From NCBI GenBank assembly GCA_944388645.1, contig CALXJO010000033.1, forward strand, positions 1 through 10,002: a stretch of DNA of 10,002 bases, in the 5' to 3' direction. A program made the translations under genes and the position numbers. The notes beneath the pieces are model-generated. The model saw only the letters and a list, made by a program, of their open reading frames with translations. It did not search any database and was not told the origin of the DNA. How positions within the stretch are numbered: the stretch's first letter is position 1; every line of letters begins with the position of its first letter. Shown here one piece after another: positions 1-6,027 of the stretch. Source of the stretch: an uncultured Clostridia bacterium (GTDB lineage: Bacteria > Bacillota > Clostridia > TANB77 > CAG-508).

Positions 1-5
1 AATGA

Positions 6-39
6 TTGAATAATTAATTTTTGTATGATAGAATACAAA
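6..39 (+). promoter_or_regulatory. Candidate promoter with overlapping inverted repeat ahead of the MATE-like gene
   Basis: TTGAAT at 6-11 and TAGAAT at 29-34 are separated by 17 bases, a good sigma-A spacing. The -10 half is covered by an inverted repeat, TTTGTAT at 20-26 and ATACAAA at 33-39 with a 6-base loop, which could be a repressor operator. The distance to the next start codon (179) is long, about 140 bases. That the promoter serves this gene is inferred. In such AT-rich DNA the promoter match alone is weak evidence. Confidence 0.35.
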
Positions 40-75
40 TTAAAGATATTTTTATGAAGAAGAATTAAATGAAGA

Positions 76-106
76 TTGAACTGTCAAGGAATTCTTGACA
101 GTTCAA
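76..106. repeat. Perfect 13-bp inverted repeat with 5-base loop
   Basis: Arms TTGAACTGTCAAG (76-88) and CTTGACAGTTCAA (94-106) are perfectly complementary around the loop GAATT. As RNA this gives a stable 13-bp hairpin in the leader of the MATE-like gene. No T-run follows on the plus strand, so it does not look like an intrinsic terminator. It could be an operator, an mRNA structure, or the end of an upstream element outside the window. Confidence 0.6.
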
Positions 107-178
107 CAAGAAGAAAATAACAGTGTTGAAAGAAAAGTAAAATTAAAGGTTACAGAGTTTTGAAAAAGAGGTATAACA

Positions 179-1357
179 ATGAAAAGAATACTAAGAATAA
201 GTTTAGATATATTAGTCACTTCAGTAGTTCCAATAGCAGGATGGTTTCTGTTAGGAATTATATTAGGTGGTAATTTAATTAATGTATTTTCGCTAACATA
301 TCCAATACAATTTATAATGAATACATTTAAGTCTATTTTTTCTACTGGTGCTAACATAAGTGCATATAAAGATAATAATAAAAATGCTGTGAATTCAGGA
401 ATATTATTAGGCATTGTATTAGGAGCATTGATATTTGGGATTATTATTTTCAATATAGAAAAATATATTTCTTTTATGAATATGGATATAAATACATATA
501 AAATATTTGGTATATATTCTATAATTCAAATATATTTACAATTAGTGTTACAATTCATATTAACAAAATTATATTACAAAGAAGAAAATAAAAAAGCTAA
601 TAAAATAGCAATAACATTTAATTTAATAAATTTTATTACACTAATTGGAACAGCAATAATAACTAGAGATGAACTTATAACATGCATAGTTTCCATTTTT
701 ATTTTATTAATTTATACAATTATAATAGTAATAAAAAATATGGAAAATTTTAAGATTTCTATTAATTTAGCCAGATGTGTAAAATATGATTCAGTTGAAT
801 TATTTACTTCAATAAACTTTTTTATAATATATTTGTTTGGACTAAGTAATGCTTTTGAATTTGGAGAAAGATATGTACTAGCAATTACTTTTTCAACTTT
901 AGTTACTGATATGCAATGGGACGTTACACATGCAATAGGTATTGTAGCAAAAATAGATTTAAGTAAAGGGAAATTTAGTTATAAAGAACATTTAAAAAAT
1001 GCATATAAATTAATATCTATGTTAATAGCATCAATAATTATAATGAGTTTAACAATGTATAATAGTTATAATACAGATTTATTAATCACAGGTATATTTA
1101 TATTAGGTGAAATTCTTTGTTTTATTATGTATCCGTTATATACAATAAAAACATATTATTTGCAATTAGAGTATTCACCTTTAAAAACTACTATACATAA
1201 GCAAATTGCTAATATATTAAGAACCATTATGTCTTTTATACCTACACCTTATTGTACTTTAATAGGACAACTTGTATCTATGTTTTATCAATTAATCTAC
1301 ACGCAAATTTTAGCAGGAAAAACAAAAATATATGAGATTAACAGGGAAATTAATTAG
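179..1357 (+). CDS. MATE-like multidrug/polysaccharide flippase family membrane protein
   Basis: A 392-residue integral membrane protein with about 11 to 12 hydrophobic helices in sequence, beginning at residues 11-31 and 35-55 and running to the C-terminus, with short charged loops between. The early stretch TYPIQFI near residue 40, followed by a small-residue, charged loop (STGANIS near 55-61, then DNNKNAV), resembles the first helices of MATE exporters, which use Na+ or H+ gradients to expel cationic drugs. MATE proteins usually have 440-460 residues, so this one is somewhat short and may be a divergent clade member or a related lipid or polysaccharide flippase. The ATG at 179 has AGAGG at 167-171, 7 bases upstream. 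It stands alone: the next gene is about 300 bases away. Family assignment is moderate; substrate unknown. Confidence 0.6.
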   Translation: MKRILRISLDILVTSVVPIAGWFLLGIILGGNLINVFSLTYPIQFIMNTFKSIFSTGANISAYKDNNKNAVNSGILLGIVLGALIFGIIIFNIEKYISFMNMDINTYKIFGIYSIIQIYLQLVLQFILTKLYYKEENKKANKIAITFNLINFITLIGTAIITRDELITCIVSIFILLIYTIIIVIKNMENFKISINLARCVKYDSVELFTSINFFIIYLFGLSNAFEFGERYVLAITFSTLVTDMQWDVTHAIGIVAKIDLSKGKFSYKEHLKNAYKLISMLIASIIIMSLTMYNSYNTDLLITGIFILGEILCFIMYPLYTIKTYYLQLEYSPLKTTIHKQIANILRTIMSFIPTPYCTLIGQLVSMFYQLIYTQILAGKTKIYEINREIN

Positions 1358-1427
1358 CTTTACTGAAAACTACCAGAAATATATTTTGCAAATAGTATAT
1401 GTATATAAAGCAAAAGTAAATAGCTAA

Positions 1428-1535
1428 CTATAAAATATCTAAAAGCCTTGAAATATTATTCTCTGCTTTAAAATTTTCAGTAGTAGGGGAGAGATCACCA
1501 AACAAAAATCTTTTAATCTTTTCTAAAAATTTCAT
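1428..1535 (-). CDS. Possible small protein (35 aa), minus strand
   Basis: Reading leftward from ATG at 1535-1533 to TAG at 1430-1428 gives a 35-residue peptide starting MKFLEKIKRFLFG. A good RBS, GGAAGG (1548-1543), sits 7 bases before the ATG, and a consensus-like promoter lies just upstream. The start is basic and amphipathic and resembles the start of the 97-aa protein at 7730 (MIDKIKLFFKRIFG), so it may be a small relative or a truncated copy of that family. No function can be given. It is the only minus-strand gene candidate here, and its shortness keeps the call tentative. Confidence 0.4.
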   Translation of the reverse strand: MKFLEKIKRFLFGDLSPTTENFKAENNISRLLDIL

Positions 1536-1557
1536 AATATTTCCTTCCAATATTTAC

Positions 1558-1586
1558 ATAATATCATAAAATAAGCTAAAAATCAA
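1558..1586 (-). promoter_or_regulatory. Candidate minus-strand promoter for the 35-aa gene
   Basis: On the minus strand, TTGATT (plus positions 1586-1581) is followed after exactly 17 bases by TATTAT (1563-1558). Transcription would start near 1551, just before the RBS at 1548-1543, giving a very short leader. The match is good, but the region is AT-rich. Confidence 0.4.
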
Positions 1587-1664
1587 CATAATTAAAATAT
1601 ATAAGCTTTTCTATTTATTTTTCTATTTTCTTATGATAAACTATCTGTGTAGAGGTGATGTGTA

Positions 1665-1982
1665 ATGATATATACATATAATAAGCTAATTAGAGACAAT
1701 AATGTGAAATTAATGGAAGATAAAGGATGTAAAGTAAGTTACGAAACATTAGATGATAAAAGGTATGGAGAAGAGCTTGATAAAAAACTAAAAGAGGAGG
1801 TAAATGAATATCTTGCAGACTATAATATAGAAGAAATGGCAGATGTAATGGAAGTAATTTATGCAATTTTAGATTTTAGAGGAATTACAATGGAAGAAGT
1901 AGAAAATGTAAGAACTAAAAAAAGAGAAAGAAAAGGTGCTTTTAAAAAGAAAATATTCTTAAAAACTGTTGAAGAAGACTAA
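1665..1982 (+). CDS. MazG-like nucleoside triphosphate pyrophosphohydrolase
   Basis: A 105-residue all-alpha NTP pyrophosphohydrolase-like protein of the MazG / phosphoribosyl-ATP pyrophosphohydrolase superfamily (COG4997-like house-cleaning enzyme). The start MIYTYNKLIRD is typical, and the metal-binding pattern is visible: E44/E45 and E48 in KLKEEVNEYL, then E57 and D60 in EEMADVMEVIYAI. Such enzymes hydrolyse (d)NTPs to NMP and PPi in the cytoplasm, often removing non-canonical nucleotides. The C-terminus (GAFKKKIFLK, residues 91-100) also fits the family. The start ATG has GAGGTGAT 5 bases upstream. It ends 20 bases before maf; both proteins act on unwanted nucleotides, so co-transcription makes sense. 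The exact substrate is not known. Confidence 0.8.
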   Translation: MIYTYNKLIRDNNVKLMEDKGCKVSYETLDDKRYGEELDKKLKEEVNEYLADYNIEEMADVMEVIYAILDFRGITMEEVENVRTKKRERKGAFKKKIFLKTVEED

Positions 1983-2002
1983 AAAAGAAAAGAGGTAATA
2001 AT

Positions 2003-2572
2003 ATGCAAATTATTTTGGCATCACAGTCTCCTAGAAGAAAAGAATTAATGGATTTAATGGGGCTTGATTATAAAGTTATTGTAAGCAATGCAGATGAAAC
2101 TTTTGAAGAAGGTTTATCTATAGAAGAACAATCTAAAAGACTAGGTTATATAAAAGCAAAAACAGTATTTGATGAAACAAAAGGAGATAGAATTGTAATT
2201 GGTTCAGATACAATGGTATTAAAAGATAATGAAATATTTGGTAAGCCTAAAGATAAAGATGATGCAATAAGAATGCTAAATAAACTAAAAAATACTGACC
2301 ACAGAGTGATTACAAGTTTATCTGTTCTAATTCAAGATGGTGATAAATATTCTGAATATATAGATTATGATATTGCAAAAGTATTTTTTAAAGATATGAC
2401 TAAAGAGGAAATACTAAAATGGATTGATGAAGATAGTCCATATGACAAAGCTGGAGCATATGCAATACAAAGTAAATTTGGAGTATTTGTAGATAAAATA
2501 GAAGGAAATTACTTTACAGTAGTTGGACTTCCAATACATAAATTATATGAAGTTATAAAAAAATATATTTAA
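2003..2572 (+). CDS. maf: Maf family nucleoside triphosphate pyrophosphatase (probable dTTP/UTP type)
   Basis: A 189-residue protein of the usual Maf length. Signature pieces in order: LASQSPRRKELM (residues 5-16, nucleotide-binding), the IGSDTMV strand with D69, GKP at 80-82, YDKAGAYAIQ (147-156) and EGNYFTVVGLP (167-177). Maf proteins hydrolyse dTTP, UTP or modified nucleotides to the monophosphate plus PPi, and overexpression affects septum formation in Bacillus subtilis. The YDKAGAYAIQ segment favours the YhdE/Maf dTTP/UTP branch; the branch call is inference. ATG at 2003 has AGAGGT at 1991-1996, 6 bases upstream. It follows the MazG-like gene by 20 bases and is closed by a hairpin terminator right after the stop. 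Confidence 0.93.
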   Translation: MQIILASQSPRRKELMDLMGLDYKVIVSNADETFEEGLSIEEQSKRLGYIKAKTVFDETKGDRIVIGSDTMVLKDNEIFGKPKDKDDAIRMLNKLKNTDHRVITSLSVLIQDGDKYSEYIDYDIAKVFFKDMTKEEILKWIDEDSPYDKAGAYAIQSKFGVFVDKIEGNYFTVVGLPIHKLYEVIKKYI

Positions 2573-2577
2573 ATTAG

Positions 2578-2608
2578 AGGATGTCAATATTTGTGTTGAC
2601 ATCTTTTA
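2578..2608 (+). terminator. Intrinsic terminator after maf
   Basis: Arms GATGTCAA (2580-2587) and TTGACATC (2596-2603) form an 8-bp stem with an 8-base loop, extendable by a G-U and an A-U pair, followed by TTTTATAT. It starts a few bases after the maf stop codon and would end the MazG-like/maf operon. The U-tract is short. Confidence 0.7.
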
Positions 2609-2657
2609 TATATTTATTGTTATAATATAAGCATAAAATAAGGATTGTTCGTTATAG

Positions 2658-2711
2658 TTGACAAAGTTCAAATCGAAATTGGTAGTATGCAACCAAAATT
2701 TACAGTATAAT
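2658..2711 (+). promoter_or_regulatory. Candidate promoter/operator region of the XRE gene
   Basis: TTGACA at 2658-2663 has a TAGTAT-like -10 at 2683-2688 (19-base spacing), and a perfect TATAAT lies at 2706-2711 without a good -35. Between them TTGGT (2679-2683) and ACCAA (2692-2696) form an inverted repeat that could be the autoregulatory site of the XRE protein encoded next. The true start site cannot be decided from sequence. Confidence 0.4.
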
Positions 2712-2745
2712 TTAGGCATAGAAAAAATGAAAGGAGAAAGCAAAA

Positions 2746-3435
2746 ATGACGTTAGGCGAAAGATTATTTATGTACAGAAATAAAGTTAATATGAGCCAAG
2801 AAAAATTAGCAGAAGAAATAGGAGTAACAAGACAAACTATATCAAAATGGGAGACTGACCAAAGTATGCCAGATTTTGATAAAATCGAGCCACTTTGTGA
2901 AGTCTTTGGAATTACACCTGATGAACTAATACGAGGAGAAAAAAATACAAGTGAAGCAAAAGAAATTCAAAATAACTACAATGAAAAAAGAAATAAAAAA
3001 AAAGCTATTGTTTTAAGTATTAGTATCTTTCTATATTGTATTGCAGTATTTAGTTTGCCTTATATGATTGAGGTTTTAAGATATGAAGAAGCACATGCTG
3101 TTATGATTATGATGACTCTTTGCACTGTAGCTACTGTAATTTTAGTGTATTTCTTTATTGCTTATCCAAAAAGTAAAACTGAAGAAGTAAATAAAAAAAC
3201 AGAAAAAATAACTAATGATAAGGAGCAAGAAGAAACTTCTAATGAAGAATCTACAAATAAAACAGAAAATTTAGTAATTCAGATAATCGCAACTATTTTC
3301 TTAATTGCTTATCTTGTAATTAGCTTTGTAACTATGGCTTGGCATATTACTTGGATTTTATGGATAGTATTTACTTTAGTAGAACTAATCGTAAAATTAA
3401 TATTTGATTTGAAAGGAGAAAAAAATGAAAAATAA
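2746..3435 (+). CDS. XRE-family transcriptional regulator with membrane-spanning C-terminal part
   Basis: A 229-residue protein with an N-terminal Cro/C1-type helix-turn-helix (about residues 4-62; SQEKLAEEIGVTRQTISKWE is the typical HTH core at 17-36). About four hydrophobic helices follow: roughly 86-107, 116-140, 174-195 and 198-221. A strongly charged Glu/Lys linker (141-173) separates the two pairs. This architecture suggests a DNA-binding regulator tethered to the cytoplasmic membrane that may sense envelope state. The start ATG has AAGGAG at 2731-2736, 9 bases upstream. The last 11 bases overlap the start of the DUF4097 gene, so the two are translationally coupled; the regulator probably controls its own operon. 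The ligand or signal is not evident. Confidence 0.85.
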   Translation: MTLGERLFMYRNKVNMSQEKLAEEIGVTRQTISKWETDQSMPDFDKIEPLCEVFGITPDELIRGEKNTSEAKEIQNNYNEKRNKKKAIVLSISIFLYCIAVFSLPYMIEVLRYEEAHAVMIMMTLCTVATVILVYFFIAYPKSKTEEVNKKTEKITNDKEQEETSNEESTNKTENLVIQIIATIFLIAYLVISFVTMAWHITWILWIVFTLVELIVKLIFDLKGEKNEK

Positions 3436-4423
3436 AGGATTAAAAATAACATTAATTGTTTTATTATCAATAGTAGCACTCGCTTTAATAGCAGTTATGA
3501 TATTTGCTATATTAAATAAAAGCTTGGATTTAAAAGTTTCATTAATAAGATTTGGAGACAATACAGAAATGATTTTTCAGAATGAATATGATCCAGAACA
3601 ATTTGAGAATATTAATATAGATGCGTCTTCATCAAATGTTCGAATTGAAAAAGGAAATACAGACAAAATTAAAGTTACAGCTTATGGTGACAAAGACGAT
3701 AGAATTGCAGAAAATATAAGTGAAAATGAACTTTTAATAAGTAAGGAAAGTTCAAAGATATACATATTTACATTTTTATATTGGTGTAATGAAGAAATTA
3801 TAATAGAAATTCCAGATGACTGTACAAAAAACTTTACTATTAACACATCAAGTGGAGACATAACAGCTCCTAATCTAGAAACAAGCAATCTTAAGTTTGA
3901 AACATCATCTGGCAAAATAACTTGTGGAAATATCAATAATGGAGAACTAAACAGTTCCTCAGGAGATATTAAAGTTGGAGATGGAAATGAACTAACAATT
4001 AATACAAGTTCTGGAGAAATACAAACAGGTAACTTAAAATTATTAAATGCCAGTGCTTCATCTGGAGATATAGAGGTTGGAACAATAGAAGAAGCAAATT
4101 TAAAAACATCTTCAGGAAAAATAACTGTAAACTCTAGCAACAGAATACAAGCTGAATGTTCTTCTGGAGATATTAGAATAAATAATATAGGAAATTACTG
4201 TAGTTTAAAATCAACATCAGGAAACATAGAAATTAATACATTAAACATTACCGAAAACTCAAGCATTGAAGCTAAATCTGGAAATGTTAGAATAAACAGT
4301 AAAAATGATATATATGTAGAAACACAGACAGGTTCAGGAGATACAGATGTAGAGAATAATAATAGAAAAGCAGAGATAGTATTAAACATAACAACAACTT
4401 CTGGAAATATAGATGTAAAATAG
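3425..4423 (+). CDS. DUF4097 family beta-repeat (putative adhesin/LiaG-like) membrane-anchored protein
   Basis: A 332-residue protein with one N-terminal hydrophobic helix (about residues 7-29), probably an uncleaved anchor, and an extracytoplasmic remainder. From about residue 141 to the end it carries about 11 short repeats of the type SSGDI, SSGKI, SSGEI or TSGNI, spaced about 14-20 residues, as expected of a right-handed beta-solenoid of the DUF4097 family. Proteins of this family often sit beside envelope-stress regulators in Firmicutes (for example LiaG in the lia operon) and are called putative adhesins, though a biochemical role is not established. Its ATG lies inside the end of the XRE gene (11-base overlap), with AAAGGAG at 3412-3418 as RBS. 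Confidence 0.85.
   Translation: MKNKGLKITLIVLLSIVALALIAVMIFAILNKSLDLKVSLIRFGDNTEMIFQNEYDPEQFENINIDASSSNVRIEKGNTDKIKVTAYGDKDDRIAENISENELLISKESSKIYIFTFLYWCNEEIIIEIPDDCTKNFTINTSSGDITAPNLETSNLKFETSSGKITCGNINNGELNSSSGDIKVGDGNELTINTSSGEIQTGNLKLLNASASSGDIEVGTIEEANLKTSSGKITVNSSNRIQAECSSGDIRINNIGNYCSLKSTSGNIEINTLNITENSSIEAKSGNVRINSKNDIYVETQTGSGDTDVENNNRKAEIVLNITTTSGNIDVK
3842..4423 (+). repeat. Coding repeats for SSG[D/K/E/N]-I beta-solenoid coils
   Basis: The codons for S-S-G-D/K/E recur about every 45-60 bases, for example near 3848, 3905, 3956, 4010, 4058, 4109 and 4160. The copies are diverged at the DNA level (TCA AGT GGA, TCA TCT GGC, TCC TCA GGA, TCT TCA GGA and so on). The conservation is therefore at protein level and fits an old solenoid rather than a recent tandem duplication. 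Confidence 0.75.
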
Positions 4424-4469
4424 AAAATGTGAAAAACCCGATTGAGCTCTCAAATATAATTAAAAAGTA

Positions 4470-4498
4470 TTGGTAAATGACTATGATTATGATATAAT
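4470..4498 (+). promoter_or_regulatory. Promoter of the AI-2E family transporter gene
   Basis: TTGGTA at 4470-4475 and a perfect TATAAT at 4493-4498 are 17 bases apart, and TG at 4490-4491 makes an extended -10 (TGATATAAT). The start codon at 4529 lies about 30 bases downstream. Confidence 0.65.
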
Positions 4499-4528
4499 TA
4501 TATATATTAATAATCAAGGAGAAATTAT

Positions 4529-5671
4529 ATGGAAAAAGATAAACTAAAAAAACAAATTATTCTTATATTAGTTGCACTTATTGGACTTTGTATTGTAATA
4601 AACATTGATACACTTTGGAATGTTTTAGGGACAATTTTTAGAATTATAAATCCATTTATAATAGGTGGGTGTTTAGCATTTATATTGAACATTCCAATGA
4701 GCTTTTTTGAAAGAAAGTTAATTGCAAGAAAAAGGAAAAAGAATAAAAACAAAAATAAAAAGATTAATAAAAGACTATTAAGAGTTTTATCAATTATATT
4801 TGCAATAGTAGTAATATTATTAATTGTAACATTTATATTTACATTAATTTTACCTGAACTTGTAAATGTTATAGGTTTATTAATTGACAATATACCATAC
4901 TATGTAGAAAAAATTACTGAATTTGCAAATAAATATGATTTAAATGTTCCTGATCTAAATTCTATAATGGAGGAAGCAAATTTAGATATAGAGGCAGTTA
5001 AACAATCTCTAATAGGGAGTATACCAAGTTTACTTTCATCTTCTATTTCTTTTGTTGGAAGTATAATTAGTGGAATTTCAAGTTTCTTTATTGCAATTAT
5101 TTTTGCAGTTTACATTTTAATAGATAAAGAAAAACTACAGGCTCAGGTTACCAAACTTCTATATGCTTATTTAAAAGAAGAGAAGGTTAATAAAATAATT
5201 AATGTTGGGAAAGTAACAAGAACTACATTTAAAAACTTCTTTACAGTACAGTGTTTAGAAGCAACTATATTAGGAACTCTATGTATAATAGGTATGTTAA
5301 TATTAAGAATACCATATGCTATACCAATAGGAATACTAATTGGTGTTACTGCATTAATTCCAGTTGTTGGGGCATTCTTAGGTGCTGCAATAGGAGCAAT
5401 TTTAATACTAGCAGTTAATCCTATAAAAGTAATTACATTTATTATTTTTATAATAATATTACAACAAGTAGAAGGCAACTTAATTTATCCAAGAGTTGTT
5501 GGAAATTCGATGGGACTTCCTGGCATGTGGGTATTATTTGCAGTAACAGTAGGAGGAAGTTTAGGAGGAATATTAGGAATGCTTCTTGGTGTTCCAACAA
5601 CATGTGTAATTTACACATTATTGAAACAAAGTGTAAATAATAGAATCAAAATAAAGACAGAAAATATATAA
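4529..5671 (+). CDS. AI-2E family transporter (PF01594, UPF0118)
   Basis: A 380-residue polytopic membrane protein of the usual family length. Hydrophobic helices at about 9-28 and 33-55 are followed by a very basic cytoplasmic stretch (about 65-85, rich in Lys/Arg/Asn), a helix at about 86-110, an extracytoplasmic region, and a dense C-terminal block of helices. The conserved EGNLIYPRVVG (315-325) and the GLPGMWVLFAVTVGG and LLGVPTT segments are the family signature. Members were named for autoinducer-2 export (TqsA in E. coli), but others transport Na+/H+ or unknown substrates, so substrate is open. It has its own promoter, AAGGAG at 4516-4521 as RBS, and a strong terminator directly after the stop, so it is probably monocistronic. 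Confidence 0.9.
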   Translation: MEKDKLKKQIILILVALIGLCIVINIDTLWNVLGTIFRIINPFIIGGCLAFILNIPMSFFERKLIARKRKKNKNKNKKINKRLLRVLSIIFAIVVILLIVTFIFTLILPELVNVIGLLIDNIPYYVEKITEFANKYDLNVPDLNSIMEEANLDIEAVKQSLIGSIPSLLSSSISFVGSIISGISSFFIAIIFAVYILIDKEKLQAQVTKLLYAYLKEEKVNKIINVGKVTRTTFKNFFTVQCLEATILGTLCIIGMLILRIPYAIPIGILIGVTALIPVVGAFLGAAIGAILILAVNPIKVITFIIFIIILQQVEGNLIYPRVVGNSMGLPGMWVLFAVTVGGSLGGILGMLLGVPTTCVIYTLLKQSVNNRIKIKTENI

Positions 5672-5672
5672 T

Positions 5673-5701
5673 AAAAGGTGCTAAAACTAGCACCTTTTTT
5701 T
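5673..5701 (+). terminator. Strong intrinsic terminator after the AI-2E family gene
   Basis: Arms AAAAGGTGCTA (5673-5683) and TAGCACCTTTT (5688-5698) pair perfectly over 11 bases around the loop AAAC. A run of seven T follows the GC-rich core (5695-5701). It begins one base after the stop codon. With A-runs on the left side it may also act on the opposite strand. Confidence 0.93.
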
Positions 5702-5746
5702 GTTGTAAATAATATAAATACTTACTGTTTTAATTGTTAAAATTAC

Positions 5747-5775
5747 TTGATTTAAATGTATTTATAGAATATAAT
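5747..5775 (+). promoter_or_regulatory. Promoter of the unknown-genes/metallopeptidase/prfB unit
   Basis: TTGATT at 5747-5752 and a perfect TATAAT at 5770-5775 are 17 bases apart. It lies right after the strong terminator and 36 bases before the first start codon of a run of closely packed genes reaching prfB, so it is the best candidate for the whole unit. Confidence 0.7.
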
Positions 5776-5792
5776 AATACTAGTTTATTATA
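5770..5792. promoter_or_regulatory. Near-perfect 23-bp palindrome over the -10 and start site (putative operator)
   Basis: Arms TATAATAA (5770-5777) and TTATTATA (5785-5792) flank a centre containing the palindrome ACTAGT (5779-5784); one unpaired T makes the only asymmetry. The palindrome covers the -10 box and the expected transcription start, a classical repressor position. The regulator is not identified. AT-richness makes short arms easy to find by chance, but the ACTAGT core and the placement support it. Confidence 0.5.
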
Positions 5793-5810
5793 CTTTTTAG
5801 GAGGAGAACA

Positions 5811-6014
5811 ATGAGAGAGCTAAGCCAGAGCGAAAAGTTTAAACTTGCAAAATCAGTTTTACAAAAAGGAATGAATATTACAGATTTAAGTAAAATAGGG
5901 ATTGATATAAATCAGTTTTCTATACAAGAACAAATGAGGTTACATTCAATTTCTTCAGCAAATTCAATCGATTCAAGTTTAAAAAAGACTTTAGACGATG
6001 ATATGGAAAGATAA
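5811..6014 (+). CDS. Small protein of unknown function (67 aa), first gene of the unit
   Basis: A 67-residue, probably cytoplasmic and mostly helical protein with no signal peptide or membrane segment. It has a very strong RBS (AGGAGGAGA at 5799-5807) at ideal distance, a good promoter and a same-strand follower 13 bases away, so it is very likely real. I do not recognise a family. Residues about 8-37 (FKLAKSVLQKGMNITDLSKIG region) look like two helices with a turn, and the C-terminus is acidic (LDDDMER). That could fit a small DNA-binding or adaptor protein, but there is no diagnostic motif. Its place before a large unknown gene suggests a joint role. Confidence 0.75.
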   Translation: MRELSQSEKFKLAKSVLQKGMNITDLSKIGIDINQFSIQEQMRLHSISSANSIDSSLKKTLDDDMER

Positions 6015-6027
6015 GGGAGATTAACAA

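Larger units (their letters stand above)
1358..1664. other. 307-base intergenic region between two plus-strand genes
   Basis: No plus-strand gene is visible. It contains the possible small minus-strand gene and its promoter (listed separately), and the RBS of the next plus-strand gene, GAGGTGAT at 1652-1659. A TATGAT at 1632-1637 may be the -10 of the downstream operon, but its -35 (TTCTAT at 1609-1614) is poor. ACTGAAAA (1364-1371) and TTTTCAGT (1474-1481) are inverted copies about 100 bases apart, probably by chance. No clear terminator for the MATE-like gene was found. Confidence 0.5.

Noticed and set aside
76..106. Perfect inverted repeat as an intrinsic terminator
   Set aside because: No T-run follows on the plus strand, and on the minus strand only a mixed T/C stretch follows, so terminator function is not supported.
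103..453. Minus-strand frame of 116 codons opposite the start of the MATE-like gene
   Set aside because: It is antisense to a well-supported membrane protein, and its hydrophobic, Ile/Asn-rich composition is the usual mirror of AT-rich coding DNA; no RBS or promoter.
3682..4140. Minus-strand 152-codon frame opposite the DUF4097 gene
   Set aside because: The repeat codons of the plus-strand solenoid also generate open antisense frames; no RBS, and the sense protein is clearly real.
3842..4423. Evenly spaced repeats as a CRISPR-like or satellite array
   Set aside because: The repeats are short, diverged at DNA level, in frame and conserved as SSG-type peptides, so they are protein repeats.
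4525..4890. Minus-strand frame over the start of the AI-2E family gene
   Set aside because: Shadow of a hydrophobic, Lys-rich sense gene with clear family motifs.
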